From positions 1-6,431 of the forward strand of contig PTKA01000088.1 of NCBI GenBank assembly GCA_002937525.1: a DNA stretch of 6,431 nt, read 5' to 3'. This DNA comes from Alphaproteobacteria bacterium MarineAlpha10_Bin3 (GTDB taxonomy: Bacteria > Pseudomonadota > Alphaproteobacteria > UBA8366 > GCA-2717185). The position numbers and the translations under genes were made by a program. Positions 1 to 6,066 of the stretch are shown here, piece after piece; positions within the stretch are counted from its first letter, which is position 1, and every line of letters begins with the position of its first letter. Under the pieces are notes generated by a model, which did not search any database, had not been told where the DNA came from, and saw only the letters and a program-made list of their open reading frames with translations.

Positions 1-42
1 CTGCACGGCAATGTCGCGCTGATCGGCGGTGCAAGACTATAA
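1..42 (+). CDS. C-terminal end of an unidentified upstream gene (partial)
   Basis: Frame 1 is open from the first base and ends at a TAA at 40-42, giving the tail LHGNVALIGGARL. Only 26 bases separate this stop from the hydantoinase ATG, which is typical operon spacing, so I infer that a co-transcribed gene lies to the left. Thirteen residues are too few to name a family. Frame 3 is also open through this stretch but runs into the hydantoinase start, so it could merely be upstream readthrough. Low confidence that this is a real gene end. Confidence 0.3.
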   Translation: MHGNVALIGGARL

Positions 43-54
43 TTTTCGACGGCT

Positions 55-61
55 GGGGAGG
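55..61 (+). promoter_or_regulatory. Ribosome binding site of the hydantoinase gene
   Basis: GGGGAGG lies 7 bases before the ATG at 69, a good purine-rich Shine-Dalgarno match. It decides the start codon: no other start in this frame has comparable support, and the protein begins with the expected first beta strand (DLVIRGGTVV) a few residues in. Confidence 0.75.
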
Positions 62-68
62 CCAGGAT

Positions 69-1535
69 ATGGCGCCATACGATCTGGTGATTCGCGGCGG
101 GACGGTGGTGACGGCGGCCGATCAAAGCGACTGCGACATCGGCGTGCGCGATGGCCGCATCGTGGCGCTCGGCGCCGGGCTCGACGCCGGCGGGCGGGAA
201 ATCGACGCCACCGGCAAGCTGGTTCTGCCCGGCGGCATCGACAGCCATTGCCATATCGAACAGGTGTCGGGCATGGGCATCATGTGCGCCGACGACTTCC
301 ATAGCGGCACCGTCGCCGCCGCCCATGGCGGCACGACGACGATCATTCCGTTTGCGGTTCAGCAGCGCGGCGAATCGCTGCGCCGCGCGGTCGACGATTA
401 CCGCCAGCTGGGCGACGCCAAGGCGGTCATCGACTTCGCCGTCCACATGATCATCACCGATCCGACCGAACATGTGCTGGGCCAGGAATTGCCGGCGCTG
501 ATCCATGACGGCTACACCTCGTTCAAGGTCTATATGACCTATGACGGCACCAAACTGGACGATTATCAGATGCTCGACGTGCTGTCGGCAGCGCGGCGCG
601 AGGGCGCGATGACCATGATTCACGCGGAAAACTGGGACATGATCCGCTGGTTGACCCGCCGCCTGCTCGACGGCGGCAACCGGGCGCCGAAGTTCCACGC
701 CATCAGCCATGCCCAGATCGCCGAGGGCGAGGCGACCAACCGCGCCATCGCGCTTGGCCGGCTGGTCGACACGCCGCTGTTGATCGTTCATGTCTCGGCC
801 GAAGAAGCGATGGAGGAAATCCGCTTGGCCCAGTCCAGGGGACTCAAGGTTTACGGCGAGACCTGCCCGCAATATCTGTTTCTCACCATCGACGATCTGG
901 ACCGCAAGGGCATGGAAGGTGCCATGTTCTGTTGCAGTCCGCCACCGCGCGACAAGGCGGGCCAGGAAGCGATCTGGCGCGGTCTCCAGACCGGCATATT
1001 CCAGGTGGTTTCGTCCGACCACGCGCCCTACCGTTTCGACGCCACCGGCAAGCTGAAAGCGGGTCCCAATCCATCCTTCAAGGAAATCGCCAACGGCGTG
1101 CCGGGGATCGAATTGCGGCTGCCCTTGCTGTTTTCGGAAGGTGTCGGCAAAAGCCGGATCGATCTGCAACGTTTCGTCGATCTGACGGCCACGGCGGCGG
1201 CCAAAATATACGGGCTGTATCCGCGCAAGGGTACGATTGCGGTCGGATCGGACGCCGATCTGGCGATCTGGGACCCGGACCGGCGGGTCACGGTGAACGC
1301 CGCCATGCTGCACGACAACACCGGATATACGCCCTATGAGGGCATGGAATTGACCGGCTGGCCAGTCACGGTGGTGAGCCGCGGCCGGGTCGTGATCGAT
1401 CACGGCGAACTGAATGCGGATCGGGGCAGCGGCGAATTCCTGCCCTGCGCCAAATCCGACCACGCCAAACCGCTGCAACGCCTTGCCATGGAGCTCGACC
1501 CCAAGCGCAATTTCGGCGCGCGGATTTTGTTCTGA
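69..1535 (+). CDS. hydA: Dihydropyrimidinase / D-hydantoinase
   Basis: A cytosolic metal-dependent cyclic amidohydrolase that opens dihydropyrimidine or 5-substituted hydantoin rings to N-carbamoyl amino acids. It has 488 residues, close to the usual 460-490. Visible in order: the N-terminal beta-sandwich strand with DLVIRGGTVV; the metal motif GGIDSHCH with ligands His60 and His62; SFKVYMTY with Lys153, the lysine expected to be carboxylated, and Tyr158; HAEN with His185; VHVS with His241; CSPPPRD around Ser290; SSDHAPY with Asp317; and GVPGIE at 343-348. All expected dinuclear-site ligands are present, so it should be active. Its TGA overlaps the next gene's ATG by one base, implying translational coupling. 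The neighbouring carbamoylase and hydantoin racemase favour a D-hydantoinase role over purely pyrimidine catabolism, but the sequence alone does not settle substrate. Allantoinase and dihydroorotase are less likely given the length and the motifs. Confidence 0.93.
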   Translation: MAPYDLVIRGGTVVTAADQSDCDIGVRDGRIVALGAGLDAGGREIDATGKLVLPGGIDSHCHIEQVSGMGIMCADDFHSGTVAAAHGGTTTIIPFAVQQRGESLRRAVDDYRQLGDAKAVIDFAVHMIITDPTEHVLGQELPALIHDGYTSFKVYMTYDGTKLDDYQMLDVLSAARREGAMTMIHAENWDMIRWLTRRLLDGGNRAPKFHAISHAQIAEGEATNRAIALGRLVDTPLLIVHVSAEEAMEEIRLAQSRGLKVYGETCPQYLFLTIDDLDRKGMEGAMFCCSPPPRDKAGQEAIWRGLQTGIFQVVSSDHAPYRFDATGKLKAGPNPSFKEIANGVPGIELRLPLLFSEGVGKSRIDLQRFVDLTATAAAKIYGLYPRKGTIAVGSDADLAIWDPDRRVTVNAAMLHDNTGYTPYEGMELTGWPVTVVSRGRVVIDHGELNADRGSGEFLPCAKSDHAKPLQRLAMELDPKRNFGARILF

Positions 1536-2383
1536 TGGATCCGGTCACGATTATCCGGCCGCGCGGCGCGCCTGTTCCCGCCGTCTTCGATTCGCCGCAT
1601 AGCGGGACGCATTACCCGGACGATTTCGACTATATCGTGCCATTGTCGATGTTGCGGCGCGGCGAAGACCCGTTCGTGGACGAATTATTCGCCGCCGCGC
1701 CGGACCATGGCGCACCGCTGATCGCGGCCACCTTCAGCCGCATGTATATCGACCCCAACCGGTCGGACGCCGATATCGACCCCGACATGCTCGATGGCGA
1801 CTGGCCGCATCCCCTGACAATCAGCCGCAAAACCCGGTCCGGCATGGGCCTAATCCGCTCTCAATCCGGGCGCAAACGCGCGGCGATTTACGGCCGCAAA
1901 CTGTCGGTCGCCGAAGTGCGCAGACGGATCGAAAATTACTGGCGGCCCTATCACGACATGCTGCGCCGAGAACTCGATGAAACCCACGGCCGCTTCGGCG
2001 CGGTGTGGCATATCGACTGTCACTCGATGCCCTCCAAATGGGCCACCGGGTTCGACAAGGCGGGCGAGCCGAATGAAAACGACTATGTGCTGGGCAACCG
2101 CGACGGCACCACCGCGGGCGCGGAATTCACCGAACTGGTTCGCGAGACGCTGGCCGGGTTTGGCTTCAAGGTTGGCGTAAATGACGGCCAGAAAGGCGTC
2201 GAGCTGGTCCGCGCCTACAGCGACCCGGCCCGCAAGCGCCACAGCCTGCAAATCGAAATTAACCGCCGCCTGTACTGGGACGAACGCAACTTCACGAAAC
2301 GCGATTGTTTCGACGAACAGCGCCAGACGATGACCAGATTGATCGAAGTCATCTGCGGCTACGCCCGCGGCAAGGTTTCGTAG
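1535..2383 (+). CDS. N-formylglutamate amidohydrolase family protein
   Basis: 282 residues, a normal length for this zinc-dependent amidohydrolase family (HutG-like FGase). Recognisable motifs are DSPHSG at 19-24, with the metal-binding His22 of the family; the acidic DEL near 49-51; YIDPNR at 71-76 (family form xDxNR); HIDCHSM at 159-165, with histidines expected at the metal site; and the C-terminal HSLQIEINRRLYWDE at 236-250. The family classically hydrolyses N-formyl-L-glutamate to glutamate and formate in histidine degradation, but no hut gene is visible here. The gene starts on the ATG of a TGATG overlap with the hydantoinase and has no clear Shine-Dalgarno of its own, so it is probably translated by coupling. 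I infer that it deacylates an N-substituted amino acid (N-formyl or N-carbamoyl) arising in the same pathway; the substrate is unproven. Family assignment is firm, function is not. Confidence 0.88.
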   Translation: MDPVTIIRPRGAPVPAVFDSPHSGTHYPDDFDYIVPLSMLRRGEDPFVDELFAAAPDHGAPLIAATFSRMYIDPNRSDADIDPDMLDGDWPHPLTISRKTRSGMGLIRSQSGRKRAAIYGRKLSVAEVRRRIENYWRPYHDMLRRELDETHGRFGAVWHIDCHSMPSKWATGFDKAGEPNENDYVLGNRDGTTAGAEFTELVRETLAGFGFKVGVNDGQKGVELVRAYSDPARKRHSLQIEINRRLYWDERNFTKRDCFDEQRQTMTRLIEVICGYARGKVS

Positions 2384-2414
2384 GACAACAAGTCGGGATC
2401 GGTCCTGGATGCCT

Positions 2415-3071
2415 TCAACCGCAGCGCAGGCGGCCGATGGCGGCGATGACGGCGGCCTGGGTCGGTTCCACGATGGGCAGGCCAAGCGCGTCGGCCAGCG
2501 GGGCGCGGAAGCCGGCCATGCCGGCGCAGCCGAGGATCAGCACATCGGCGCCGTCTTCGTCGCGCAGCGCCGTCCCGGCCTCAATCATGCGGGTCAGCAC
2601 CGATTCTTCCTGGCTGAGTTCGGCCACGCCGAGGCCAATCGCGCGGTCGCCGGCGCTGCGCGCGGCGATGCCCATCTGGCGCACATAGCGGCCGTGCCGC
2701 GCCACCGAGGAATCGAGGATCGAAATCACGCCGAAGCGGTCGCCGCGCGTCATGGCGGCAAGATAGCCGCTCTCCGCGATGCCGAAGACCGGGCGGCCGG
2801 TGGCTTCGCGCGCCGCGTGCAATCCTGGATCGCTGAAGCAGGCGATGACGAAGGCGGCCGCGTCGTTGCCGCGGGCGTGGACATAGTCGCAAATCGGCCC
2901 GATCACGCTATCGGAATCCCGTTGGCTCTGGATGCCCGGCGGCCCCTCTTTCATGGTCACGCAGTCGATATCCGGGCCATCGGCGAAACGCAGCGCTTCC
3001 AGCGCCGCATCGATCGATTGGGTGCAGGCTTCGGTCGAGTTGGGATTGATGACGACGATGCGCTCGCGCAT
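2415..3071 (-). CDS. hyuE: Asp/Glu/hydantoin racemase family protein, probable hydantoin racemase
   Basis: 218 residues of the cofactor-independent two-cysteine racemase superfamily (hydantoin racemase, allantoin racemase, Asp/Glu racemase). The protein opens with the signature INPNST at 8-13. The two expected catalytic cysteines are Cys78 in ACFSDPG and Cys182 in LGCAGM, and EPTQAAV near the C-terminus is also typical. No signal peptide is seen, so it should be cytosolic. It follows the carbamoylase gene after a 4-base gap, so the two form one transcription unit, converging on the hydantoinase unit 31 bases away. The likely role is racemisation of 5-substituted hydantoins so that a D-selective route can consume both enantiomers. 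The family is certain. The exact substrate (hydantoin, allantoin or another) is inferred from context. The symbol follows Pseudomonas usage; Agrobacterium loci name this gene hyuA. Confidence 0.88.
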   Translation of the reverse strand: MRERIVVINPNSTEACTQSIDAALEALRFADGPDIDCVTMKEGPPGIQSQRDSDSVIGPICDYVHARGNDAAAFVIACFSDPGLHAAREATGRPVFGIAESGYLAAMTRGDRFGVISILDSSVARHGRYVRQMGIAARSAGDRAIGLGVAELSQEESVLTRMIEAGTALRDEDGADVLILGCAGMAGFRAPLADALGLPIVEPTQAAVIAAIGRLRCG

Positions 3072-3075
3072 GGAA

Positions 3076-4017
3076 CTAATCCTTTGGCGGCGGCGTGACG
3101 CCGGCCTGGTCGGTGATGATCCTGTAATGTTCGGGGCGGCGGTGGGCCGCGAAATTGAAGATCGTGGCCTTGTTGAAATTGCCGGCGTCGAGGTCGCATT
3201 CCGCCACGATCAACTCGTCGCCCAAGGTATGGGCCTGGGCGACGATCTCGCCGGACGGGGCGACGATGACGCTGCCGCCCATCAGATCGCAGCCTTCTTC
3301 CGGCCCAGCCTTGGCGACGCCGACGACCCAGGTGGCGTTCTGATAGGCGCCGGCCTGCATGGAAAGATGATTGTGCATCATGCGGACATGGAAGGATTCC
3401 GGGCCGACCGCGTTTGCCGCCGGCGTGTTGTAGCCGAGCATGACCAGCTCGACCCCCTGCATGCCCATGACGCGGAAAGTTTCGGGCCAGCGGCGGTCGT
3501 TGCACAGGCACATGCCCATGACGCCGCCCATCGTCCGCCACACCGGAAATCCAAGATCGCCGACTTCGAAATAGCCCTTTTCCAGATGCTGCCAGGGCCG
3601 TTCGGGCTCATAGTGCGCATGGCCGGGCAGATGCACCTTGCGGTACCGCCCGACAATAACGCCCTGCCGGTCGACCAGGATCGAGGTGTTGTAGCGGCGA
3701 ACATGGCCGTCCTCGACGGTTTTTTCGGCATAGCCGAGATAGAATCCGATGCCGTATTGGCGGGCGCGCTCGAACAGCGGCTGGGTTTCGGGACCGGGCA
3801 TCTGCGTCTCGAAGAAGGCATCGATTTCGTTCTGGCTGTCCATCCACCAGCGTGGAAAAAACGTGGTCAGCGCCAGTTCCGGAAACACCACCAGATTGCA
3901 GCCCCGATCATGCGCCTTGTCGAGTAACGCCAGCATCCGCGCGACCACCACGGCGCGGCTGTCATCGCGGGCGATGGGGCCCATTTGCGCGCCGCCGACA
4001 ATGATCGCTCTGGACAT
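3076..4017 (-). CDS. hyuC: N-carbamoyl-D-amino-acid hydrolase (D-carbamoylase), nitrilase superfamily
   Basis: 313 residues, against about 304 for the characterised Agrobacterium enzyme. It hydrolyses N-carbamoyl-D-amino acids to D-amino acid, CO2 and ammonia in the cytosol. The sequence follows the Agrobacterium D-carbamoylase closely from memory: QMGPIARDDSR near the start, VVFPELALTTFFPRWW at 43-58, LVDRQGVIVGRYRKVHLPG at 114-132, HLEKGYFEVGDLGFPV at 144-159, CNDRRWPE at 172-179 and LSMQAGAYQN at 218-227. The catalytic triad Glu47, Lys127, Cys172 is complete, and Glu146 and the arginines after the cysteine that bind the substrate carboxylate are present. The C-terminal extension of a few residues (QAGVTPPPKD) is the main difference. 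The start ATG has a weak GGGG element 6 bases upstream. It is the first gene of a minus-strand unit with the racemase. The L-specific HyuC of Pseudomonas is an unrelated enzyme sharing the symbol. Confidence 0.94.
   Translation of the reverse strand: MSRAIIVGGAQMGPIARDDSRAVVVARMLALLDKAHDRGCNLVVFPELALTTFFPRWWMDSQNEIDAFFETQMPGPETQPLFERARQYGIGFYLGYAEKTVEDGHVRRYNTSILVDRQGVIVGRYRKVHLPGHAHYEPERPWQHLEKGYFEVGDLGFPVWRTMGGVMGMCLCNDRRWPETFRVMGMQGVELVMLGYNTPAANAVGPESFHVRMMHNHLSMQAGAYQNATWVVGVAKAGPEEGCDLMGGSVIVAPSGEIVAQAHTLGDELIVAECDLDAGNFNKATIFNFAAHRRPEHYRIITDQAGVTPPPKD
3080..3083 (-). promoter_or_regulatory. Ribosome binding site of the racemase gene
   Basis: On the minus strand AGGA (within AAAGGA) sits 8 bases before the racemase ATG at 3071 and lies inside the last codons of the carbamoylase gene. 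This placement supports the ATG at 3071 as the start and suggests coupled translation of the two genes. Confidence 0.6.
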
Positions 4018-4217
4018 AAATAACCCCGGCTCATGGTTGGAACGGATTTAGCGCAGCGCCCGGCTTTGGGCGGTAATCTTGCTAGATTGGTTCAACTGTG
4101 TATGCTTTACCAGATTGCGAACATGTGTGCCTTGGCGTCCTTTGTCGAATCTGGACGCTGCGTCGCCCGACGACGCTCGATGAAATTAGAGATTTCGGTT
4201 GCCGGCGGCCAAGAAAT

Positions 4218-4253
4218 CGGTCCCAGGGTCGAATTCCCTCGATCACGGGACCG
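4218..4253. repeat. Inverted repeat in the emrA leader
   Basis: CGGTCCC at 4218-4224 is a perfect inverted match to GGGACCG at 4247-4253. Directly inside the left arm, AGGG at 4225-4228 can pair with CCCT at 4236-4239, stacking a 4-base-pair stem on the 7-base-pair one with a one-sided bulge. No T-run follows on the + strand, so it is not an intrinsic terminator. It may be a protein-binding operator or an RNA leader structure 68 bases before emrA; function is unproven. Confidence 0.45.
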
Positions 4254-4306
4254 GACGCCGCAGGCGGGAAAAATCCTCGCCGCAATCGACACGCAAGACA
4301 CACGAA

Positions 4307-4314
4307 TAAGGAGA
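4307..4314 (+). promoter_or_regulatory. Ribosome binding site of emrA
   Basis: TAAGGAGA is nearly a perfect complement of the 16S 3' end and lies, counted from its GGAG, 8 bases before the TTG at 4322. It decides a non-ATG start: the next in-frame ATG is residue 42, inside the membrane anchor, and using it would remove the cytoplasmic tail and half the anchor. Confidence 0.8.
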
Positions 4315-4321
4315 ATAAAGG

Positions 4322-5563
4322 TTGTCCGATAACGATGATAAAGCCTCCGGCGCCGATGAGAAATCCACCGAACAGAATGCTTCCGAAGTAAAATCACCGC
4401 CCGCACCTGTCCGCCGTAAACGCAATTGGTTTCGTCACATTATCATGCTCCTGGTCCTGGGCGGCGGCGGGTATTGGGGCGTACAGGAAATTGGCACGCG
4501 CTTTACCCATGTCTACGAATACGACGCCCGAATCGCTGGAAGCCTCATCACGGTCAGCAGCCGGGTCGCCGGCTGGGTGACCGAGCTGCACGTTACGGAA
4601 GGCGATGACATCAAGAAGGGGCAGATCATCGTCGAAATCGACGCCCGCGAATCGCAACTTCTGGTCGAACAATATACCGCGCGCATCCAGGGCATCGAGG
4701 CCGACCGGCAACGCCTGATCGCCGAAAAGAAACTGGTCGACGCCCAGACCAAGACGCGCTACCGCACCCAGCGCTCCGAACTCGGCACCGCCGAAGCCGA
4801 ACTTGAATCTCTGGCGCCGCAGTTGAAATTGGCGCGCGCCGATTTCAAGCGTTCGGAATCGCTCTATCAAAAGAAAATCATCTCGCGCAAGACCTATGAC
4901 GTTTCCCTGGCCCGCGAACAGCAATTATCGGGCGAGCATCGCCGCGCGGTGGCGCAGGTGCAAGAAGCGCGCAACAAGCTGCTCGAAGCGGAGGCCGAAC
5001 GGACCCGCCTGGACGTTCTGGACAGCGAGATCGCCAAGCTGGAATTCCAGGAAAGCGGCATGCGGGCGCAAATGCGGCGCCAGCAACTTGACCTTTCCGA
5101 CCGCAATATCGGCGCGCCGGTCAACGGCGTCGTGGACAAGACATTCGTGGATGTCGGCGAATATGTCACGCCGGGCCAGCGACTTGCCCTGGTGCACGAT
5201 CCCCAAACAATCTGGATCGAAGCCAATATCAAGGAAACCGAGGTGCGCAAACTGCGCATCGGTCAGCGGGTCGATGTCTCGGTCGATGCCTATCCGGACG
5301 AGAGCATGTTCGACCGCCTGATGAACGCGCTCGGCGTTGAATCGCCCGACAATGGCGAGGCGTATCAAAAATTTATCGGCCATGTGATCGCCATTGGCAA
5401 TTCGACGACCGCCGAATTCGCGCTGTTGCCCAGCCCCAACCCGAGCGGCAACTTCACCAAGATAACCCAGCGCCTTCCGGTCCGCATCGCCATCGACCAA
5501 AAAGACCGCCAACTTCGTCCGGGGATGATGGTTGAGATCAATATCGATATTCGCGACAAATAG
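4322..5563 (+). CDS. emrA: EmrA/HlyD-type membrane fusion protein of a drug efflux pump
   Basis: 413 residues, starting at TTG with a strong Shine-Dalgarno. It is the periplasmic adaptor linking an inner-membrane MFS exporter to an outer-membrane channel. Layout: a charged cytoplasmic tail (1-35, with RRKR at 31-34), one transmembrane anchor about 38-55, a lipoyl half-domain (about 68-110, with DARIAGSLITVSSRVAGWV and the turn EGDDIKKGQ), a long coiled-coil hairpin about 111-256 rich in Glu, Arg, Leu and Ala, the second lipoyl half with GAPVNGVV at 264-271, and a beta-barrel (VTPGQRLALVHD, IKETEVRKLRIGQRV). GNFTKITQRLPVRI near 377-390 is characteristic of EmrA-like members. A stretch of about 20 residues (327-350) between DAYP and the next barrel strand looks longer than in typical EmrA. 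It is followed by its MFS partner after 24 bases. Substrates cannot be deduced. Confidence 0.9.
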   Translation: MSDNDDKASGADEKSTEQNASEVKSPPAPVRRKRNWFRHIIMLLVLGGGGYWGVQEIGTRFTHVYEYDARIAGSLITVSSRVAGWVTELHVTEGDDIKKGQIIVEIDARESQLLVEQYTARIQGIEADRQRLIAEKKLVDAQTKTRYRTQRSELGTAEAELESLAPQLKLARADFKRSESLYQKKIISRKTYDVSLAREQQLSGEHRRAVAQVQEARNKLLEAEAERTRLDVLDSEIAKLEFQESGMRAQMRRQQLDLSDRNIGAPVNGVVDKTFVDVGEYVTPGQRLALVHDPQTIWIEANIKETEVRKLRIGQRVDVSVDAYPDESMFDRLMNALGVESPDNGEAYQKFIGHVIAIGNSTTAEFALLPSPNPSGNFTKITQRLPVRIAIDQKDRQLRPGMMVEINIDIRDK

Positions 5564-5564
5564 C

Positions 5565-5578
5565 CGCCGCGCGCGGCG
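5565..5578. repeat. 14-base perfect palindrome between emrA and emrB
   Basis: CGCCGCGCGCGGCG begins two bases after the emrA stop codon and reads identically on both strands. In RNA it can fold as a 5-base-pair GC hairpin with a 4-base loop just ahead of the emrB GTG. There is no T-run, so it is not a complete terminator. In DNA this GC-rich it may be chance. Confidence 0.35.
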
Positions 5579-5587
5579 CCAACCTCG

Positions 5588-6022
5588 GTGACCACTTCGA
5601 CAAGCCCGGCCGAAACCGGCATCGTCCCCGAATCCATTGAACACCGTTTCCAGCAATTCGGCCCGAAATACCGCTATCTGGTGACCTTCGCCGGGATGCT
5701 GGGAGTCGTGTCGATGGTGCTGTCGGTCACTATCGTCAATGTCGCGGTGCCAAGTGTGGTGGGTGCCTACGGCATCGGCCAGGACCAGGCGCAATGGATG
5801 GCGACCGCATTCATCGCGACGATGACGTTGAGCCAGTTGCTGAACAGCTGGCTGGTCGAGGCGTTCGGGCAGCGCATCACCTTCATGCTGATCATCGTGG
5901 TGTTCTTCATCGGCACCATGATCGCCGCCACCAGCCCGACCTTCGATTTCATCATTGTCGGCCGGATCTTGCAGGGGTTTTCCGCCGGCGTCAGCCAGCC
6001 CTTGGTCATGGTGATCCCTTGA
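5588..6022 (+). CDS. emrB: EmrB-type MFS drug exporter (DHA2), truncated after four helices
   Basis: This is the N-terminal 143 or so residues of a 14-helix proton-driven exporter normally of about 500 residues. The GTG start at 5588 follows emrA by 24 bases in the same frame, without a clear Shine-Dalgarno. Helices are expected near 29-51, 69-88, 97-115 and 119-142. Family motifs seen are TIVNVAVPSV at 48-57 (DHA2 signature in TM1, with Ser46 where many members have Asp), WLVEAFGQR at 88-96 (a variant of the MFS loop 2-3 motif) and GRILQGFSAG at 125-134 in TM4 (motif B, Arg126). The frame then stops at TGA 6020-6022 immediately after VMVI, where homologues continue with a phenylalanine-rich end of TM4 and a PPERRG-like loop. 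No frame downstream restores EmrB, so this is not a simple frameshift. As encoded here the transporter cannot be functional. A broken gene and an assembly join are both possible. Confidence 0.85.
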   Translation: MTTSTSPAETGIVPESIEHRFQQFGPKYRYLVTFAGMLGVVSMVLSVTIVNVAVPSVVGAYGIGQDQAQWMATAFIATMTLSQLLNSWLVEAFGQRITFMLIIVVFFIGTMIAATSPTFDFIIVGRILQGFSAGVSQPLVMVIP

Positions 6023-6066
6023 CGGTTGAAGGTCGCCGCAAATTGTCGGCGGTGTTGTTCTCCTAA
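6013..6066 (+). pseudogene. 3' remnant of another gene, probably a thioredoxin/YbbN-like co-chaperone
   Basis: In frame 1, different from emrB, the sequence reads DPLTVEGRRKLSAVLFS and stops at TAA 6064-6066. From memory this resembles the conserved C-terminal end (RRxLSxxLFS) of alphaproteobacterial thioredoxin-domain/TPR proteins of the YbbN type, which often lie directly before LON-domain genes. The stop overlaps the next ATG as TAATG, as expected for a native upstream neighbour. Upstream of about 6010 this frame is just a shadow of emrB. So only the last 17 or so codons remain, fused to emrB. The family name is an inference from a short tail; the change of coding frame is what the sequence shows. 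Confidence 0.5.

Larger units (their letters stand above)
4018..4321. other. Divergent intergenic region between the carbamoylase and emrA
   Basis: This 304-base spacer should contain the promoters of both flanking units. I see no convincing protein gene: the short open frames overlap emrA out of frame and lack family features. No -35/-10 pair is convincing on either strand; the best plus-strand candidate, TTGCTA at 4080-4085 with TATGCT at 4101-4106, has a spacer of only 15. The region does hold an imperfect direct repeat (4084-4101 and 4112-4128), a six-base-pair hairpin GCGTCG/CGACGC (4160-4165, 4171-4176), a longer inverted repeat (4218-4224, 4247-4253) and the emrA Shine-Dalgarno. No regulator gene lies in the window. 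Confidence 0.6.

Noticed and set aside
38..43. Perfect TATAAT hexamer 25 bases before the hydantoinase ATG
   Set aside because: No -35-like hexamer lies 15-19 bases upstream and there is no extended -10 TG. The hexamer also overlaps a TAA stop codon of a likely upstream gene, so it is probably chance.
1850..2485. 211-codon minus-strand open frame opposite the amidohydrolase
   Set aside because: Mirror of a gene with strong family motifs; composition typical of antisense reading in GC-rich DNA.
2409..3098. 229-codon plus-strand open frame antisense to the racemase
   Set aside because: Low-complexity Ala/Gly/Arg/His-rich translation mirroring the racemase codons; no domain seen.
2932..3927. 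331-codon plus-strand open frame antisense to the carbamoylase and racemase
   Set aside because: It shadows two genes with clear catalytic motifs; the translation has no family resemblance and no supported start.
4033..4332. Possible 99-residue protein in the divergent spacer
   Set aside because: It overlaps the emrA start out of frame, has no Shine-Dalgarno and no recognisable features.
6020..6066. Simple frameshift in emrB
   Set aside because: None of the three frames after 6022 encodes the rest of TM4 or the following loop; frame 3 stops at 6027-6029 and frame 1 gives a soluble-looking tail that ends at 6066.
5588..6066. Insertion sequence or integrase att site as the cause of the emrB break
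   Set aside because: No terminal inverted repeats, target duplication, transposase or tRNA fragment is visible at the junction; only a 12-base direct repeat is seen.
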